Shown in pieces: positions 33,950 to 43,094 of a DNA stretch of 64,000 bases (position 1 is the stretch's first letter; each line of letters starts with the position of its first letter). Origin of the DNA: Azospirillum sp. TSA2s (GTDB taxonomy: Bacteria > Pseudomonadota > Alphaproteobacteria > Azospirillales > Azospirillaceae); the NCBI RefSeq assembly GCF_004923315.1, contig NZ_CP039649.1, positions 268,501 through 332,500 on the forward strand. The letters run 5' to 3'. Under the pieces are notes generated by a model that was given only the letters and a program-made list of their open reading frames with translations, was not told where the DNA came from and did not search any database. A program made the translations under genes and the position numbers.

Positions 33950-34519
33950 TCAATCGAAATCGAGGCAGGAATAGCGGACCATGTCGCCCCAAAGCCGGTC
34001 GAGCCGGCGGAGCGTGCGGTAGCTGGCCTTCAGGTCGCGGACCTCGGTCTCGTTGCGCACCAGCGCCTCGGCCTGCGCCTGCTCCATCCGCCGCAGCCCC
34101 TCCCACAGCTCCCGCCCCTTGTCGGTCAGTTGGAGGCGGGCGGTGCGGCGGTCGCGCTGGTTGGCGGCCCGGTTGATGTATCCGGCGTCGACCAGGATCT
34201 TCAGGCTGTAGGACGCGTTCGAGCCCAGGTAATAGCCGCGCTCCATCAGGTCGCGGACCGACAGCTCGTCCTCGCCGATCAGCATGATCATCAGCGCCTG
34301 CACCGGTCCGATGTCCTCGATGCCCTGCTTGGACAGCCCGACACGGACGACGTCGAGGTACCGGCGGTGCATCCGCTCGATCAGGCGCGCCATGCCGTGG
34401 AAGTCGGCGAGGTCGAGAGCCTCGCCGGGCTTGCCGCCGGTCCGGTCCCCGGAGTTGTCGTCCGATCCCGGTTCGGGCGCGTCGTCATCGTCCCAGTTCA
34501 GGTTGCTCATCGCGTCCAT
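33950..34519 (-). CDS. ldtR: MarR-family winged-helix regulator, LdtR-like
   Basis: The 189-aa regulator has an acidic disordered N-terminus (about 35 residues, Asp/Glu-rich) and then a MarR fold: IGPVQALMIMLIGEDELSVRDLMERGYYLGSN holds the recognition region, and the wing is RRTARLQLTDKG. The RGYYLGSNxSYxLK segment is typical of LdtR, an alphaproteobacterial regulator of L,D-transpeptidase and cell-envelope stress genes. The N-terminal acidic extension is longer than in most MarR proteins. It sits between galE (39 nt upstream) and the DUF2336 gene (16 nt downstream) on the same strand. The LdtR link is by recall of family motifs. Confidence 0.75.
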   Translation of the reverse strand: MDAMSNLNWDDDDAPEPGSDDNSGDRTGGKPGEALDLADFHGMARLIERMHRRYLDVVRVGLSKQGIEDIGPVQALMIMLIGEDELSVRDLMERGYYLGSNASYSLKILVDAGYINRAANQRDRRTARLQLTDKGRELWEGLRRMEQAQAEALVRNETEVRDLKASYRTLRRLDRLWGDMVRYSCLDFD

Positions 34520-34558
34520 GATCCCGGCTCTACCATTGCCGTCGTCCTTCCTGCTGAC

Positions 34559-35572
34559 TCACTCCGCCGCGGCGGCAAGGCCGCGGAAGCCGTTGGGATG
34601 TGCGCTGCGCCATGCCCAGGCGCTGCCGATGATGCTGTCCAGTTCCGGGAAGCGCGGCTGCCAGCCGAGGTCGCGGCGGATGCGCTCCGACGAGGCGATC
34701 AGCACGGGCAGGTCGCCGGGGCGGCGCGGGCCGACCTTCACCGGCACGGTGCGGCCGGTGATGCGCTCCACCGACGCGATCACCTCGCGCACGCTGTAGC
34801 CGGTGCCGTTGCCGAGGTTGTAGCGGACCGACCGCTCGTCCAGCGCGTCCAGCACCCGCAGATGGGCGTCGGCCAGATCGCAGACATGGATATAGTCGCG
34901 GATGCAGGTTCCGTCGCGGGTATCATAGTCGTCGCCGAAGATCTCGATATGCGGACGCTTGCCGGTGGCGGCGTCCATCACCAGCGGGATCAGATGCGTC
35001 TCCGGGCTGTGATCCTCGCCGAGCTGGCCGTTCGGATGGGCGCCGGCGGCATTGAAGTAACGAAGGCAAGCGGAGCGCAGGCCATGGCAGCGGTCGGCCC
35101 AATGCAGGGCGCGCTCGATCATGAACTTCGATTCGCCATACGGGCTGCCGGGATCGATCGCCTCATCCTCGTCGATCGGGATCCGCTTGGGCGAGCCGAA
35201 CAGGTTCGCGGTGGAGGAGAAGACCAGCTTCATCACCCCTGCCTTCACCGCGGCGCGGATCAGGTTCAGCGAGGTAACGGTATTGCCGTGCAGATAGGCG
35301 TGCGGGTCGCGCATCGATTCGCCGACGACCGACAATGCCGCGAAGTGGAACACCGCGTCGAAGCGCCATTGCCCGAACACGCGGGCCAGCGCCGCCTCGT
35401 CTGCCAGATCGGCCTGGACGAAGGTCGCCTCGGCCGGAACGGCTGCGGCATGGCCCTGGCGCAGATTGTCGAACACCACGACCCGGTGGCCGCGGTCGAG
35501 AAGTTCCGTCACGCAGTGGCTGCCGACATAGCCGGCGCCGCCGGTAACGAGAATGGTTTTCGAGGTCGTCAT
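34559..35572 (-). CDS. galE: UDP-glucose 4-epimerase
   Basis: The 337-aa short-chain dehydrogenase-fold enzyme interconverts UDP-glucose and UDP-galactose. It has the NAD-binding VTGGAGYVGSHC at residues 7-18, a Ser/Thr in FSSTANLFG, the catalytic Tyr-x3-Lys in SPYGESKFM and the substrate region YFNAAGAHPNG. It probably supplies UDP-galactose for the glycan genes downstream on the other strand. It is the first gene of a minus-strand group galE-ldtR-DUF2336. Confidence 0.94.
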   Translation of the reverse strand: MTTSKTILVTGGAGYVGSHCVTELLDRGHRVVVFDNLRQGHAAAVPAEATFVQADLADEAALARVFGQWRFDAVFHFAALSVVGESMRDPHAYLHGNTVTSLNLIRAAVKAGVMKLVFSSTANLFGSPKRIPIDEDEAIDPGSPYGESKFMIERALHWADRCHGLRSACLRYFNAAGAHPNGQLGEDHSPETHLIPLVMDAATGKRPHIEIFGDDYDTRDGTCIRDYIHVCDLADAHLRVLDALDERSVRYNLGNGTGYSVREVIASVERITGRTVPVKVGPRRPGDLPVLIASSERIRRDLGWQPRFPELDSIIGSAWAWRSAHPNGFRGLAAAAE

Positions 35573-36110
35573 GGAGCGTGGGTTTCCTTGAACCGGTCTT
35601 TGGGCCGCAGCCTGAAACGGGCGGCCGGCATGGTGGAAGGAAAGCGGGGGGCGGTGCAGGGCAGGCCGGATGGGGGGATCACGGCGCCTTGCGCAAATTC
35701 ATCGCGTCGCAGCATGCACGATGTCGGCTGCGTCTGACCAGATGGCTGCAAAATACGCCACCAACGGCCTAAGACCTTCGGTGAAGCGCTGTTTTCCCGT
35801 TTTTTATCAGAGGCTTATAGAGGCGAAGATACCCCTTTTTCGGATGCTGGAAAGGAGTGCTGTCCGAAACTTGTCACACGTCTCTAAAATGTCCCCGGTG
35901 TAAAGCTTAAGCGTGCCAAGTCCGCCGACGCCTCCCCCCGCGTCAGGATCTGTCCATCCATAGGCGACCTCCCGTTCCCGGGCCGGCCGCATCCGGCATC
36001 CCCCCAGCCGGCTTCCTGTCCCGCGTGTCGTCGCCGCCGGCAGCTTTTTGTGTTTTCCCGATTTCAAGCGCCGCGCGAGCCGGCGAGTCCTCCATCAGGA
36101 AGGATCGAAG
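35573..36110. other. Long intergenic region before the type I secretion operon
   Basis: 538 nt between divergent galE and the secretion ATPase. The central 35740-35910 part is markedly less GC-rich, with poly-T and poly-A runs (GTTTTTTATCAGAGGCTTAT). It probably holds promoters for both directions. I found no confident -35/-10 pair and no coding frame. A GCTTAAGC palindrome occurs at 35904-35911. The ribosome site of the downstream gene (AGGAAGGA) is at its right edge. Confidence 0.4.
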
Positions 36111-37835
36111 ATGAGTTCCGTGGATCGGCCCCTGCTGACCCAAGCCTACCGGAAGATCGGACAGGGCCTGTTGCTGGCCGGCGTCCTCAGCCTGTTCGTG
36201 AACGTCCTGATGCTGGTGCTGCCGCTTTTCACCATGCAGGTCTACGACCGGGTGATGAGCAGCCGCAGCCTGGAAACGCTGACGATGCTGGCGATCATCG
36301 CGGTGGGGGCGCTGGCGCTGTACGGCGTGCTGGACTTCATCCGCGCCCGCGCCTTCCTGGTGACCAGCGCCGTGATCGCGCACCGCTTCAACGTCCCGGC
36401 GCTGGAGGCCTCCATCGTCGACGCGCTGTCGGGCGGGCCGCGCAACGCGGCGCAGACCATGCGCGACCTGAACGACCTGCGCAGCTTCATGACCAGCAGC
36501 GCCGTGACCGCCCCGCTGGAACTGGCCTGGGCGCCGATCTTTCTGGCGATCCTGTTCCTGCTTCACCCGGTCTATGGCGTGCTCGCCATCATCTCGGCGC
36601 TGGTGCTGCTGGTGATGGGCGTGCTGACCGACATGCTGACCCGCCGGCCGATGGCCCAGGCGAACGAGGCCTCGGCCCGCGTCTTCGCCGACATCGCCGG
36701 CACTGTCCGCCATGCCGAAGCCATCGAGGCGATGGGCATGCTGCCGGCCCTGGCCCGGCGCTGGCAGGCGGCGCAGAGCGGATCGGCCGGGATGATCGAC
36801 CGCGGCGCCACCCTGTCGCGCGGGCTGGCGGCATCCTCCCGCTCGCTTCGGATGATCCTTCAAGTCGGCGTGATCGCCGCCGGTGCGACGCTGGTGATCG
36901 ACAATCTGGTGACCCCTGGCAGCATGATGGCCGCCGGCCTCATCACCGGGCGGCTGCTGCATCCCTTCGAACAGCTGGTGGACGGCTGGCGCCAATGGGT
37001 AAAGGCGCTGGAGGCGCACCGCCGCATCCGCGACCTGCTGAACAACGGCGCTTCGGCCCGTTCCACCATGCCGCTGCCGCAACCCACTGGCGCTCTGACC
37101 GTCGACCGCGTCAGCCATGTGCCGGCCGGGCTGAACCGCCCGGTGCTGCGCAACGTCTCCTTCGCGGTCCAGGCGGGGGAGGTGCTGGGGGTCATCGGCC
37201 CATCGGGAGCGGGAAAATCGACGTTGGCCCGCCTGCTGGTCGGCGTCTGGCAACCCACGGCCGGCGGAATCTATCTCGACGGCACCAGCACCTATCTGTG
37301 GGAGCGCGAGAGCTTCGGCAAATATGTCGGCTACGTGCCGCAGTCGGTGGCTCTGCTCGACGGCACAATCGGCGAGAACATCTCCCGCATGGCCAGCGCC
37401 GATCCGGCGGAGATCGTCCGCGCCGCCCGGCTGGCCGGCGTGCACGAGATGATCGGCCGCTTGCCCTTCGGCTACGACACGCCGGTGGGCGACAGTGCCT
37501 TTTCCCTGTCCGGCGGCCAGCGGCAACGCATCGCACTGGCCCGCGCCCTATTCGGCCGTCCGCGCCTGCTGGTGCTGGACGAGCCCAACTCCAACCTCGA
37601 CCATGAGGGCGAGCAAGCGTTGCTGAACGCCGTTCACAAGGTGAAGGCCGACGGCACGACGGTGGTGATGATCGCCCACCGCCCCTCCATCGTCGCCATC
37701 GCCGACAAGCTGGTGGTGATGAAGGAGGGCGCCGTCGAGCATTTCGGCGCCCGCAGCGACGTCCTGAAACTGGTGCAGCCGGGCGGCGTACCCGCCGGCG
37801 TCACCCGCCTCGTCCGCAGCGGAGAACAGCGATGA
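36111..37835 (+). CDS. Type I secretion ABC transporter ATPase/permease (PrtD family)
   Basis: The 574-aa inner-membrane exporter has transmembrane helices from about 18 to 290 (GQGLLLAGVLSLFVNVLML, LTMLAIIAVGALALYGVL). Its ATPase has Walker A GPSGAGKST at 363-371, Q-loop YVPQSVALLDGT, signature LSGGQRQR and Walker B LLVLDEPNSNLD. It lacks an N-terminal C39 peptidase domain, as expected for the PrtD/AprD class that exports proteins with an uncleaved C-terminal signal. The ATG at 36111 is preceded by AGGAAGGA 7 nt away. It overlaps the adaptor gene by 4 nt; the RTX protein 2 kb downstream is the obvious cargo. Confidence 0.94.
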   Translation: MSSVDRPLLTQAYRKIGQGLLLAGVLSLFVNVLMLVLPLFTMQVYDRVMSSRSLETLTMLAIIAVGALALYGVLDFIRARAFLVTSAVIAHRFNVPALEASIVDALSGGPRNAAQTMRDLNDLRSFMTSSAVTAPLELAWAPIFLAILFLLHPVYGVLAIISALVLLVMGVLTDMLTRRPMAQANEASARVFADIAGTVRHAEAIEAMGMLPALARRWQAAQSGSAGMIDRGATLSRGLAASSRSLRMILQVGVIAAGATLVIDNLVTPGSMMAAGLITGRLLHPFEQLVDGWRQWVKALEAHRRIRDLLNNGASARSTMPLPQPTGALTVDRVSHVPAGLNRPVLRNVSFAVQAGEVLGVIGPSGAGKSTLARLLVGVWQPTAGGIYLDGTSTYLWERESFGKYVGYVPQSVALLDGTIGENISRMASADPAEIVRAARLAGVHEMIGRLPFGYDTPVGDSAFSLSGGQRQRIALARALFGRPRLLVLDEPNSNLDHEGEQALLNAVHKVKADGTTVVMIAHRPSIVAIADKLVVMKEGAVEHFGARSDVLKLVQPGGVPAGVTRLVRSGEQR

Positions 37836-39187
37836 CCGGCGATACACCCCTTCTGGCGTCCCAGCCCGTCTGGACCGCCACCATCGACATGGCGCCCGTC
37901 GAACCGTCGCTGCGCGGCACCGCGCTTGCGGGCGCACTGGCCGTGCTGGTCGGATTCGGCGGCTTCCTGACCTGGGGCTTCACCGCCAGCCTGGACAGCG
38001 CCGCACTGGCCGCCGGCACGGTGATGGTGGAAAGCCACCGCAAGACCGTCTCCCATCTGGAGGGCGGAATCCTGCGCGACCTGCTGGTCAAGGACGGCGA
38101 CCTAGTGCAGGCCGGCCAGGTGCTGCTGCGGATGGACTCCACGCAAAGCCAGGCCGTGGTCGCGCAGTTGCAGGGACAGTATTGGACCGCGCTGGCGAAG
38201 TTGGGACGTCTGCGCGCCGAACAGTCGGACGCGCCGAATCCTCTGTTCGCCGAGGAACTGGTGAAGGCCGCCCGCGACAATCCGGTGGCGGCCGAGGCGA
38301 TGTCTGTGGAGGAGCGGCTGTTCCGCTCCCGCCATGACAGCTACGAGGCCCAGCTGGGAATCCAGCGCAAGCAAATCTCCCAGCTGCGCGACGAGATCGT
38401 GGCGCTGGAGGCCCAACGCGTCGCCACCGCCGACCGTCTGCGCTACACCCAGGACGAGTTGCGGGTGGTGCAGGGCCTGCTGGCGAAGGGATACGAGCGC
38501 AAGCCGCGGATGCTGGAGCTTCAGCGGAATGTCGCCGACTCCGAAGGCCGGCTGGGCGAGCTGATGGCGAACAAGTCCAAGGCGGAGCAGGCCATTGCCG
38601 CCGCCGAGCTGACCATGATCAACATCGGCAACACCCGCCGGTCGGAGGTCTCGACCGACCTGCAGGCAGCCCAGGCCAGCGTTTCCGACCTGTCGGAACG
38701 GCTGCGAAGCGCCGATGACGTGCTGCTGCGCCAAGCGATAACCGCACCGCAGGCCGGGCGGGTGACCGGTCTGAAATTCTTCACCCCAGGCGGCGTGATC
38801 CCCACCGGCGCCGGCATCCTCGATATCGTGCCGCAGGACGACGCCATGATCGTGGAGGCGCGCGTCTCCCCGCACGACGTCCAGAATGTGGAGGTCGGCA
38901 GCAAGGCCATGGTGAAGCTGACCGGCTATCGGCAGCGCGCCGTGCCGCCGGTCGCCGGGCAGGTGGTTTCGCTGTCGGCCGACCAGCTGGAGGACGAGCG
39001 CACCGGCGCCTATTACTTCGCGGCGCGGATCAGCATGGATGCGGCGGAGCTGAAGGCCCTGCCGAATGTCGAGCTGCATCCCGGCATGCCGGCCGAAGTG
39101 ATGATCCACGGCCACGCCCGCCGCGCCATCGATTATTTCCTGACACCGCTGACCGACGGCCTTCAGAAAGCCTTCCGCGAGAAGTAG
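37832..39187 (+). CDS. Type I secretion membrane-fusion adaptor (HlyD/PrtE family)
   Basis: The 451-aa periplasmic adaptor has one N-terminal transmembrane helix (about 30-50, GALAVLVGFGGFLTWGFT), a lipoyl/barrel-sandwich hybrid (VESHRKTVSHLEGGILRDLLVKDGDLVQAGQVL), a long coiled coil of about 200 residues (130-290) and the returning lipoyl half (ITAPQAGRVTGLKFFTPGGVI), followed by a beta-barrel. Length and order match PrtE/HlyD proteins that link the ABC transporter to a TolC-type channel. No outer-membrane channel gene is in the window, so it must be encoded elsewhere. A terminator follows at 39284. Confidence 0.94.
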   Translation: MTGDTPLLASQPVWTATIDMAPVEPSLRGTALAGALAVLVGFGGFLTWGFTASLDSAALAAGTVMVESHRKTVSHLEGGILRDLLVKDGDLVQAGQVLLRMDSTQSQAVVAQLQGQYWTALAKLGRLRAEQSDAPNPLFAEELVKAARDNPVAAEAMSVEERLFRSRHDSYEAQLGIQRKQISQLRDEIVALEAQRVATADRLRYTQDELRVVQGLLAKGYERKPRMLELQRNVADSEGRLGELMANKSKAEQAIAAAELTMINIGNTRRSEVSTDLQAAQASVSDLSERLRSADDVLLRQAITAPQAGRVTGLKFFTPGGVIPTGAGILDIVPQDDAMIVEARVSPHDVQNVEVGSKAMVKLTGYRQRAVPPVAGQVVSLSADQLEDERTGAYYFAARISMDAAELKALPNVELHPGMPAEVMIHGHARRAIDYFLTPLTDGLQKAFREK

Positions 39188-39283
39188 GCGGAGCCGCGAT
39201 CCCCCCGGCCCTCCCCCGTTCGGGCCGGTGCGGGCTGGGGTCCTTGCATGGGCGTTCAATCCCTGGCAAGCGGCCCCGTGGAA

Positions 39284-39312
39284 GGGCCGGCGTCCCCCAC
39301 GCCGGCCCTTTT
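39284..39312 (+). terminator. Rho-independent terminator after the secretion operon
   Basis: A 9-bp GC stem GGGCCGGCG/CGCCGGCCC with loop TCCCCCA is followed by TTTT, 97 nt after the adaptor stop. Confidence 0.85.
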
Positions 39313-39842
39313 GCATGTCCGGGTCCGGACTTTTGCGGAATTACTGGAACCGATTCGGTCGTTACTTGCATACTGGAGTACTGAGGCATGGGTTCTGTGA
39401 CCTGTTTCCGAATTCGTTCCTTATTCATTGGTCCGCGTCTGCATCTGCGGTGCCGGCGGTGAACCGTAGGGGTTTGCCGCTGTGGCATCGGATGGATCAT
39501 CGGTTTTTAAAAACCTTCCTTTAACGATTTCGGATTTTTTCTGGGATTCCAGCCGGTCCGCGGCCTTTCCGTGGTGGAAAGGTGGGATAGACCATCATTT
39601 TTTAAAACGTAAACTGCTTAGAAATTCGATGCAAATCAGACTAACTGTCTTTTTGAAAATATCGACAATGCGTTCTACTGCAAGAATCCGTTGTCTTGAC
39701 TCAACTTTCTCTTCCATGTGCCCGAGTTTTATCACACTATCCCCTCGATAGATTTGGTTACACCGAAAGGCGAGCTCAGCCTTTTGAGCGAGGCCGAAAG
39801 AAGGCCCAACAATCCTAATCACATCGCAAGGAGACACCTACG
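39313..39842. other. AT-rich leader region of the RTX gene
   Basis: 530 nt with markedly lower GC than its surroundings. It contains a perfect 14-bp palindrome GGTTTTTAAAAACC at 39502-39515 and a related CATCATTTTTTAAAA at about 39594-39608. A GCTCAGCCTTTTGAGC hairpin is at about 39776-39791. The ribosome site AAGGAGA is 8 nt before the RTX start. No convincing coding frame: an 80-codon frame on the minus strand at 39595-39837 has no ribosome site or domain. It is probably a promoter and regulator-binding region that sets the RTX gene apart from the secretion operon. Confidence 0.45.
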
Positions 39843-40661
39843 ATGGCTACGGTTCCTGGGGGCAGCTACGACGTGCATGTCGGCACGAATCATGACGATC
39901 TGCTGGTTGGCGGGCAGGGGAACGACCTGGTGCTGGGGGGCAACGGGAGCGACACTCTGCTCGGCGGTGATGGACATGACGCTCTGTTCGGGGGGAACGG
40001 GGCGGACGTGATCCATGGCGGTACTGCCGCGGACGTGCTGCTGGGGGGTAACGGCAACGACATCATCGACGGCGGTTCGGGCGACGACATCATCCTGGGG
40101 GGGAGTGGTGACGACGTTCTGATTGGCGGCGCCGGTCGTGACGTGCTGGATGGCGGCAACGGCAATGACGTGCTGTCCGGGGGGGACGGCAACGACATTC
40201 TGACCGGCGGCAAGGGTGACGACATCCTGTCCGGCGGCGGCCACGACGACATCCTCGACGGCGGCAAGGGCAACGACATCCTGCATGGCGGCACCGGCAA
40301 CGACGTGCTGTCCGGCGGCGATGGCAACGACGTGCTGTTCGGCGACGACGGCAACGACATCCTCGAAGGCGGCAAGGGCAACGACATCCTGTCCGGCGGC
40401 GCCGGCCACGATGTCTTCATCTTCTCCGGCGGTGGTGGCCAGGACGTGGTCCTGGACTTCAAGGCCGGCGAGGACGTCCTGCAGATCTCCCGCAACATCA
40501 ATGGTCTGAAGGTGACCGACGCCGCCGATCTGGCCGCCCGCGTCACCGACCAGCATGGCGACGCCGTGATCGACCTCGGCCATGGCGACAGCATCACGCT
40601 GAAGGGTGTCTCCGCTGCGGACATCCACAACCACCCGAACGACTTCTTCGTCATCCACTAA
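39843..40661 (+). CDS. RTX nonapeptide-repeat calcium-binding protein, type I secretion substrate
   Basis: The 272-aa protein has no N-terminal signal peptide. Residues 23-193 are 19 consecutive GGxGxDxux nonapeptides (for example GGNGNDIID, GGKGNDILS) that fold into a parallel beta roll on binding Ca2+ outside the cell. Residues 194-272 (FIFSGGGGQDVVLDFKAGEDVL onwards) are the usual C-terminal RTX cap and secretion signal, ending in the acidic-hydrophobic NDFFVIH. No catalytic domain is present, so a structural, adhesive or polysaccharide-associated role is likely. The upstream ATPase and adaptor genes should export it. Strong AAGGAGA ribosome site. Confidence 0.92.
   Translation: MATVPGGSYDVHVGTNHDDLLVGGQGNDLVLGGNGSDTLLGGDGHDALFGGNGADVIHGGTAADVLLGGNGNDIIDGGSGDDIILGGSGDDVLIGGAGRDVLDGGNGNDVLSGGDGNDILTGGKGDDILSGGGHDDILDGGKGNDILHGGTGNDVLSGGDGNDVLFGDDGNDILEGGKGNDILSGGAGHDVFIFSGGGGQDVVLDFKAGEDVLQISRNINGLKVTDAADLAARVTDQHGDAVIDLGHGDSITLKGVSAADIHNHPNDFFVIH
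39909..40421 (+). repeat. 19 tandem 27-bp repeats encoding RTX nonapeptides
   Basis: In-frame 27-bp units with GGCGGC/GGGGGG starts and GACGAC/AACGAC cores run without gaps from codon 23 to 193 of the RTX gene. Units near the 3' half are more alike than those near the 5' half, suggesting recent expansion there. Copy number could vary by slippage or recombination. Confidence 0.85.
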
Positions 40662-40708
40662 CCGGGCACTGATCGGACGACGCTTCTTAAGCGACGCCTG
40701 AGAAGGAC

Positions 40709-40746
40709 GGACCGGTGGTGTCAAAGCCGCCGCCGGTCCCCCTTTG
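40709..40746 (+). terminator. Likely terminator after the RTX gene
   Basis: GGACCGG (40709-40715) pairs with CCGGTCC (40733-40739) across a loop with further GTGG/CCGC pairing. CCCTTT follows. It lies 48 nt after the RTX stop. Confidence 0.55.
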
Positions 40747-40802
40747 CCCGAAGTTCGCCTTTACAGCTTTCAAATCCATCGACGCTGCCGGAATCCCAAT
40801 CA

Positions 40803-43094
40803 ATGACCGTCATCGCCGTCCTGCCGAATTCGGTGTCGATCGCCCCCGCCCAACGTCTGGCGCTGGGCCGCCGCTTCCTCCTCGTCTCCTGGACGATGGA
40901 CGGGAAGGCGGACGGCACGACCGACCCTGTCGGTTCGATCACGCCGAGCGTCGACAGCGAGCCGGTGCGTCCGCCCTTCACCACGCTGACCGTCGAGACC
41001 GGCTGGGGCGGGCGGCGTGTTTTGTCGATCCTGCCGGCACCGCGTGACCCGCGGATGCCCATCCATTTCATCGCCAACAACCGCGTGATCGCCGAGCTTC
41101 GCACCGAATCCGGCGCCGCCGATCTGGACCCCACCGGGCTGCTCGGCAGTCTGGACGGTGCGGCCCGGCTGCGGGTGTTGCGCTTCCTGTTCGACTTTGC
41201 CTGCTCCACTCCGACCCTTCGTCGCGATGCGGCCTTCGCAGCATTGTGCCGCCGGCTGGTGCTGGACCGTGCAGTGGAGCCGGCCGATCTGGCGGTCCGC
41301 GCGACGGCGGGCGGTGGACTTCTGCTATGTGCCGGCGCGCTGTCCGGTCGCTTCGGCGCCATCAGCGGTCTGGTCGTGCTGTCGCCGAACGGGCTGGCGC
41401 GGGCGCCCTTCGATGCCTGCATCGGTGCCGATCCGGCGGGGAAGGGGCGCATCGCCTTCGACCTGCTGATCGACCGTGGGCTGTGCGCGCCGGGCAACCT
41501 GCTGGTGGTGCTGGGCGCCAACGGCGTCGCCTGCCGCCGCTTCCCCGAGGAGTCGGTCGGCCTGCCGACCCTGACCGACCGGCTGAACGCCCGTCCCGAC
41601 ACGCCGGCCACCCTTCGCCATTATCTGTTGACCAGCCTTGCCCAACGCGGCCGAAGCGATGCGTCCGCCGCATCGGCGGTCAGCGAGCTGCAGGCGCTGG
41701 CCCCGCTGCCGCGCCGGCAGGCCGCCGACGCCAAGCGGCCGATCGGCGCCTCGCTCGACCTCGCGGTTCCCACCTGGGACGGTGGGCTGTTCCTCGCCGG
41801 CTGGCTGCATGATCCGCATGGTCTGGCGTCGGAGTTGGTGGTGCGCACTCCCTTCGGCGGCGAACGCCGTGTGGAGCGCTTCGGCAACCGCTTTCCGCGC
41901 GAGGATGTGGCCAAGCTCTACGGCGCCAACGGCATCGACCGCAGCGGCTTCGTCCTGCATCTGCCCGGCAATCCGGAACCGGCGGAGGCGCTTCAGGTGA
42001 CGGCGGAGCTTCGGCTGGCGTCGGGCGGCGCCCTGCGCCTCGTCCCGCCGCCGCGGCCGCGCGCCCATGCCGACGCCCGTGCCGCCGTGCTGGGCAGCCT
42101 GCCGCCGCGCTTCGCCACGCCGGAGTTGCTGGAGGCCGTCATCGGCCCGGCCGTCGCCCCGCTGCACGCCGCCCATCTCGCCACCCGTGGCGAACCGGAA
42201 CTGGTCGTCTACGGCGAGCGCAAGTCCAAACCCGCGGTATCGGTCATCATCCCGCTCTACCGCACGCTGGAATTCCTGCGCTTCCAGATCGCTTGCTTCG
42301 CCACCGACCTGGCGATGGCCGATGCCGAACTGGTCTTCGTGCTCGACAGCCCGGAGCAGCGCGACGAGGTGGTGCATCTGCTGCGCGGCTTCCATGGCCT
42401 CTACGGGCTGCCGATGCTGCTGCTGGTGCAGAGCGCCAATTACGGTTATTCGGCCGCCAACAACGCCGGCGTCGCGGTCGCCCGCGGCAACCGCCTGCTG
42501 TTCCTGAACTCCGACGTGGTGCCCGACCGCGCCGGCTGGCTGCCGCAGTTGATCGCGGCGCTGGAGGAGCGTCCCGGCATCGGCGCCGTCGGGCCGAAGC
42601 TGCTGTTCGACGACGACAGTCTCCAGCATGCCGGCCTCTATTTCGACCGCGACCTGCAGGGCGCCTGGTACAACCATCATTACTTCAAGGGCCTGCCGCG
42701 CGACTTCGCCGCCGCCTGCCGTCCGCGCTCGGTGCCCGGCGTTACCGGCGCCTGCCTGCTGACCACGCGCGCCGCCTACACCGCCGCCGGCGGCTTCTGC
42801 GAGGACTACATCATCGGCGACTTCGAGGATTCGGACCTGTGCCTGCGCATCCGCGGCCATGGTCTCGACATCCGCTATGCCCCGTCGGTCGAGCTGTACC
42901 ATCTGGAGCGCCGCTCCATCGGCCGGCACCAGGGCTACACCCGCGGGGTCGCCTCCGAATACAACCGCTGGCTCCATGGCCGCCGCTGGGCCGACCGCAT
43001 GGACGAGCTGATGGCGCGCGACTGGTGCGCCGACGACGAGGTGCGGTCCTCCAAGGCCGGCCGCACCCGCAAGACAGCACAGGTGACTCGATGA
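40803..43094 (+). CDS. Long GT2 glycosyltransferase with N-terminal accessory domains
   Basis: The 763-aa protein has a GT2 GT-A catalytic domain at about 478-735: VSVIIPLYRTLEFLR, ANYGYSAANNAGVAVARG, FLNSDVV (the DxD-equivalent), VTGACLLTTRAAYTAAGGF and GDFEDSDLCLRIR. The preceding 475 residues contain an all-alpha/beta unknown region and, at about 320-405, a GLFLAGWLHDPH domain shared with the paralogue at 45318. It probably adds a sugar to an exopolysaccharide, LPS or glycoprotein acceptor; donor unknown. It starts an operon of overlapping genes running to 47513. Confidence 0.85.
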   Translation: MTVIAVLPNSVSIAPAQRLALGRRFLLVSWTMDGKADGTTDPVGSITPSVDSEPVRPPFTTLTVETGWGGRRVLSILPAPRDPRMPIHFIANNRVIAELRTESGAADLDPTGLLGSLDGAARLRVLRFLFDFACSTPTLRRDAAFAALCRRLVLDRAVEPADLAVRATAGGGLLLCAGALSGRFGAISGLVVLSPNGLARAPFDACIGADPAGKGRIAFDLLIDRGLCAPGNLLVVLGANGVACRRFPEESVGLPTLTDRLNARPDTPATLRHYLLTSLAQRGRSDASAASAVSELQALAPLPRRQAADAKRPIGASLDLAVPTWDGGLFLAGWLHDPHGLASELVVRTPFGGERRVERFGNRFPREDVAKLYGANGIDRSGFVLHLPGNPEPAEALQVTAELRLASGGALRLVPPPRPRAHADARAAVLGSLPPRFATPELLEAVIGPAVAPLHAAHLATRGEPELVVYGERKSKPAVSVIIPLYRTLEFLRFQIACFATDLAMADAELVFVLDSPEQRDEVVHLLRGFHGLYGLPMLLLVQSANYGYSAANNAGVAVARGNRLLFLNSDVVPDRAGWLPQLIAALEERPGIGAVGPKLLFDDDSLQHAGLYFDRDLQGAWYNHHYFKGLPRDFAAACRPRSVPGVTGACLLTTRAAYTAAGGFCEDYIIGDFEDSDLCLRIRGHGLDIRYAPSVELYHLERRSIGRHQGYTRGVASEYNRWLHGRRWADRMDELMARDWCADDEVRSSKAGRTRKTAQVTR

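Noticed and set aside
39595..39837. 80-codon minus-strand frame in the AT-rich gap
   Set aside because: No ribosome site, no domain, and open only because the region is AT-rich with few stops.
39909..40421. Regularly spaced repeats as a CRISPR array
   Set aside because: Units are contiguous 27-mers in frame within a coding sequence, with no spacers and no cas genes; they encode RTX nonapeptides.
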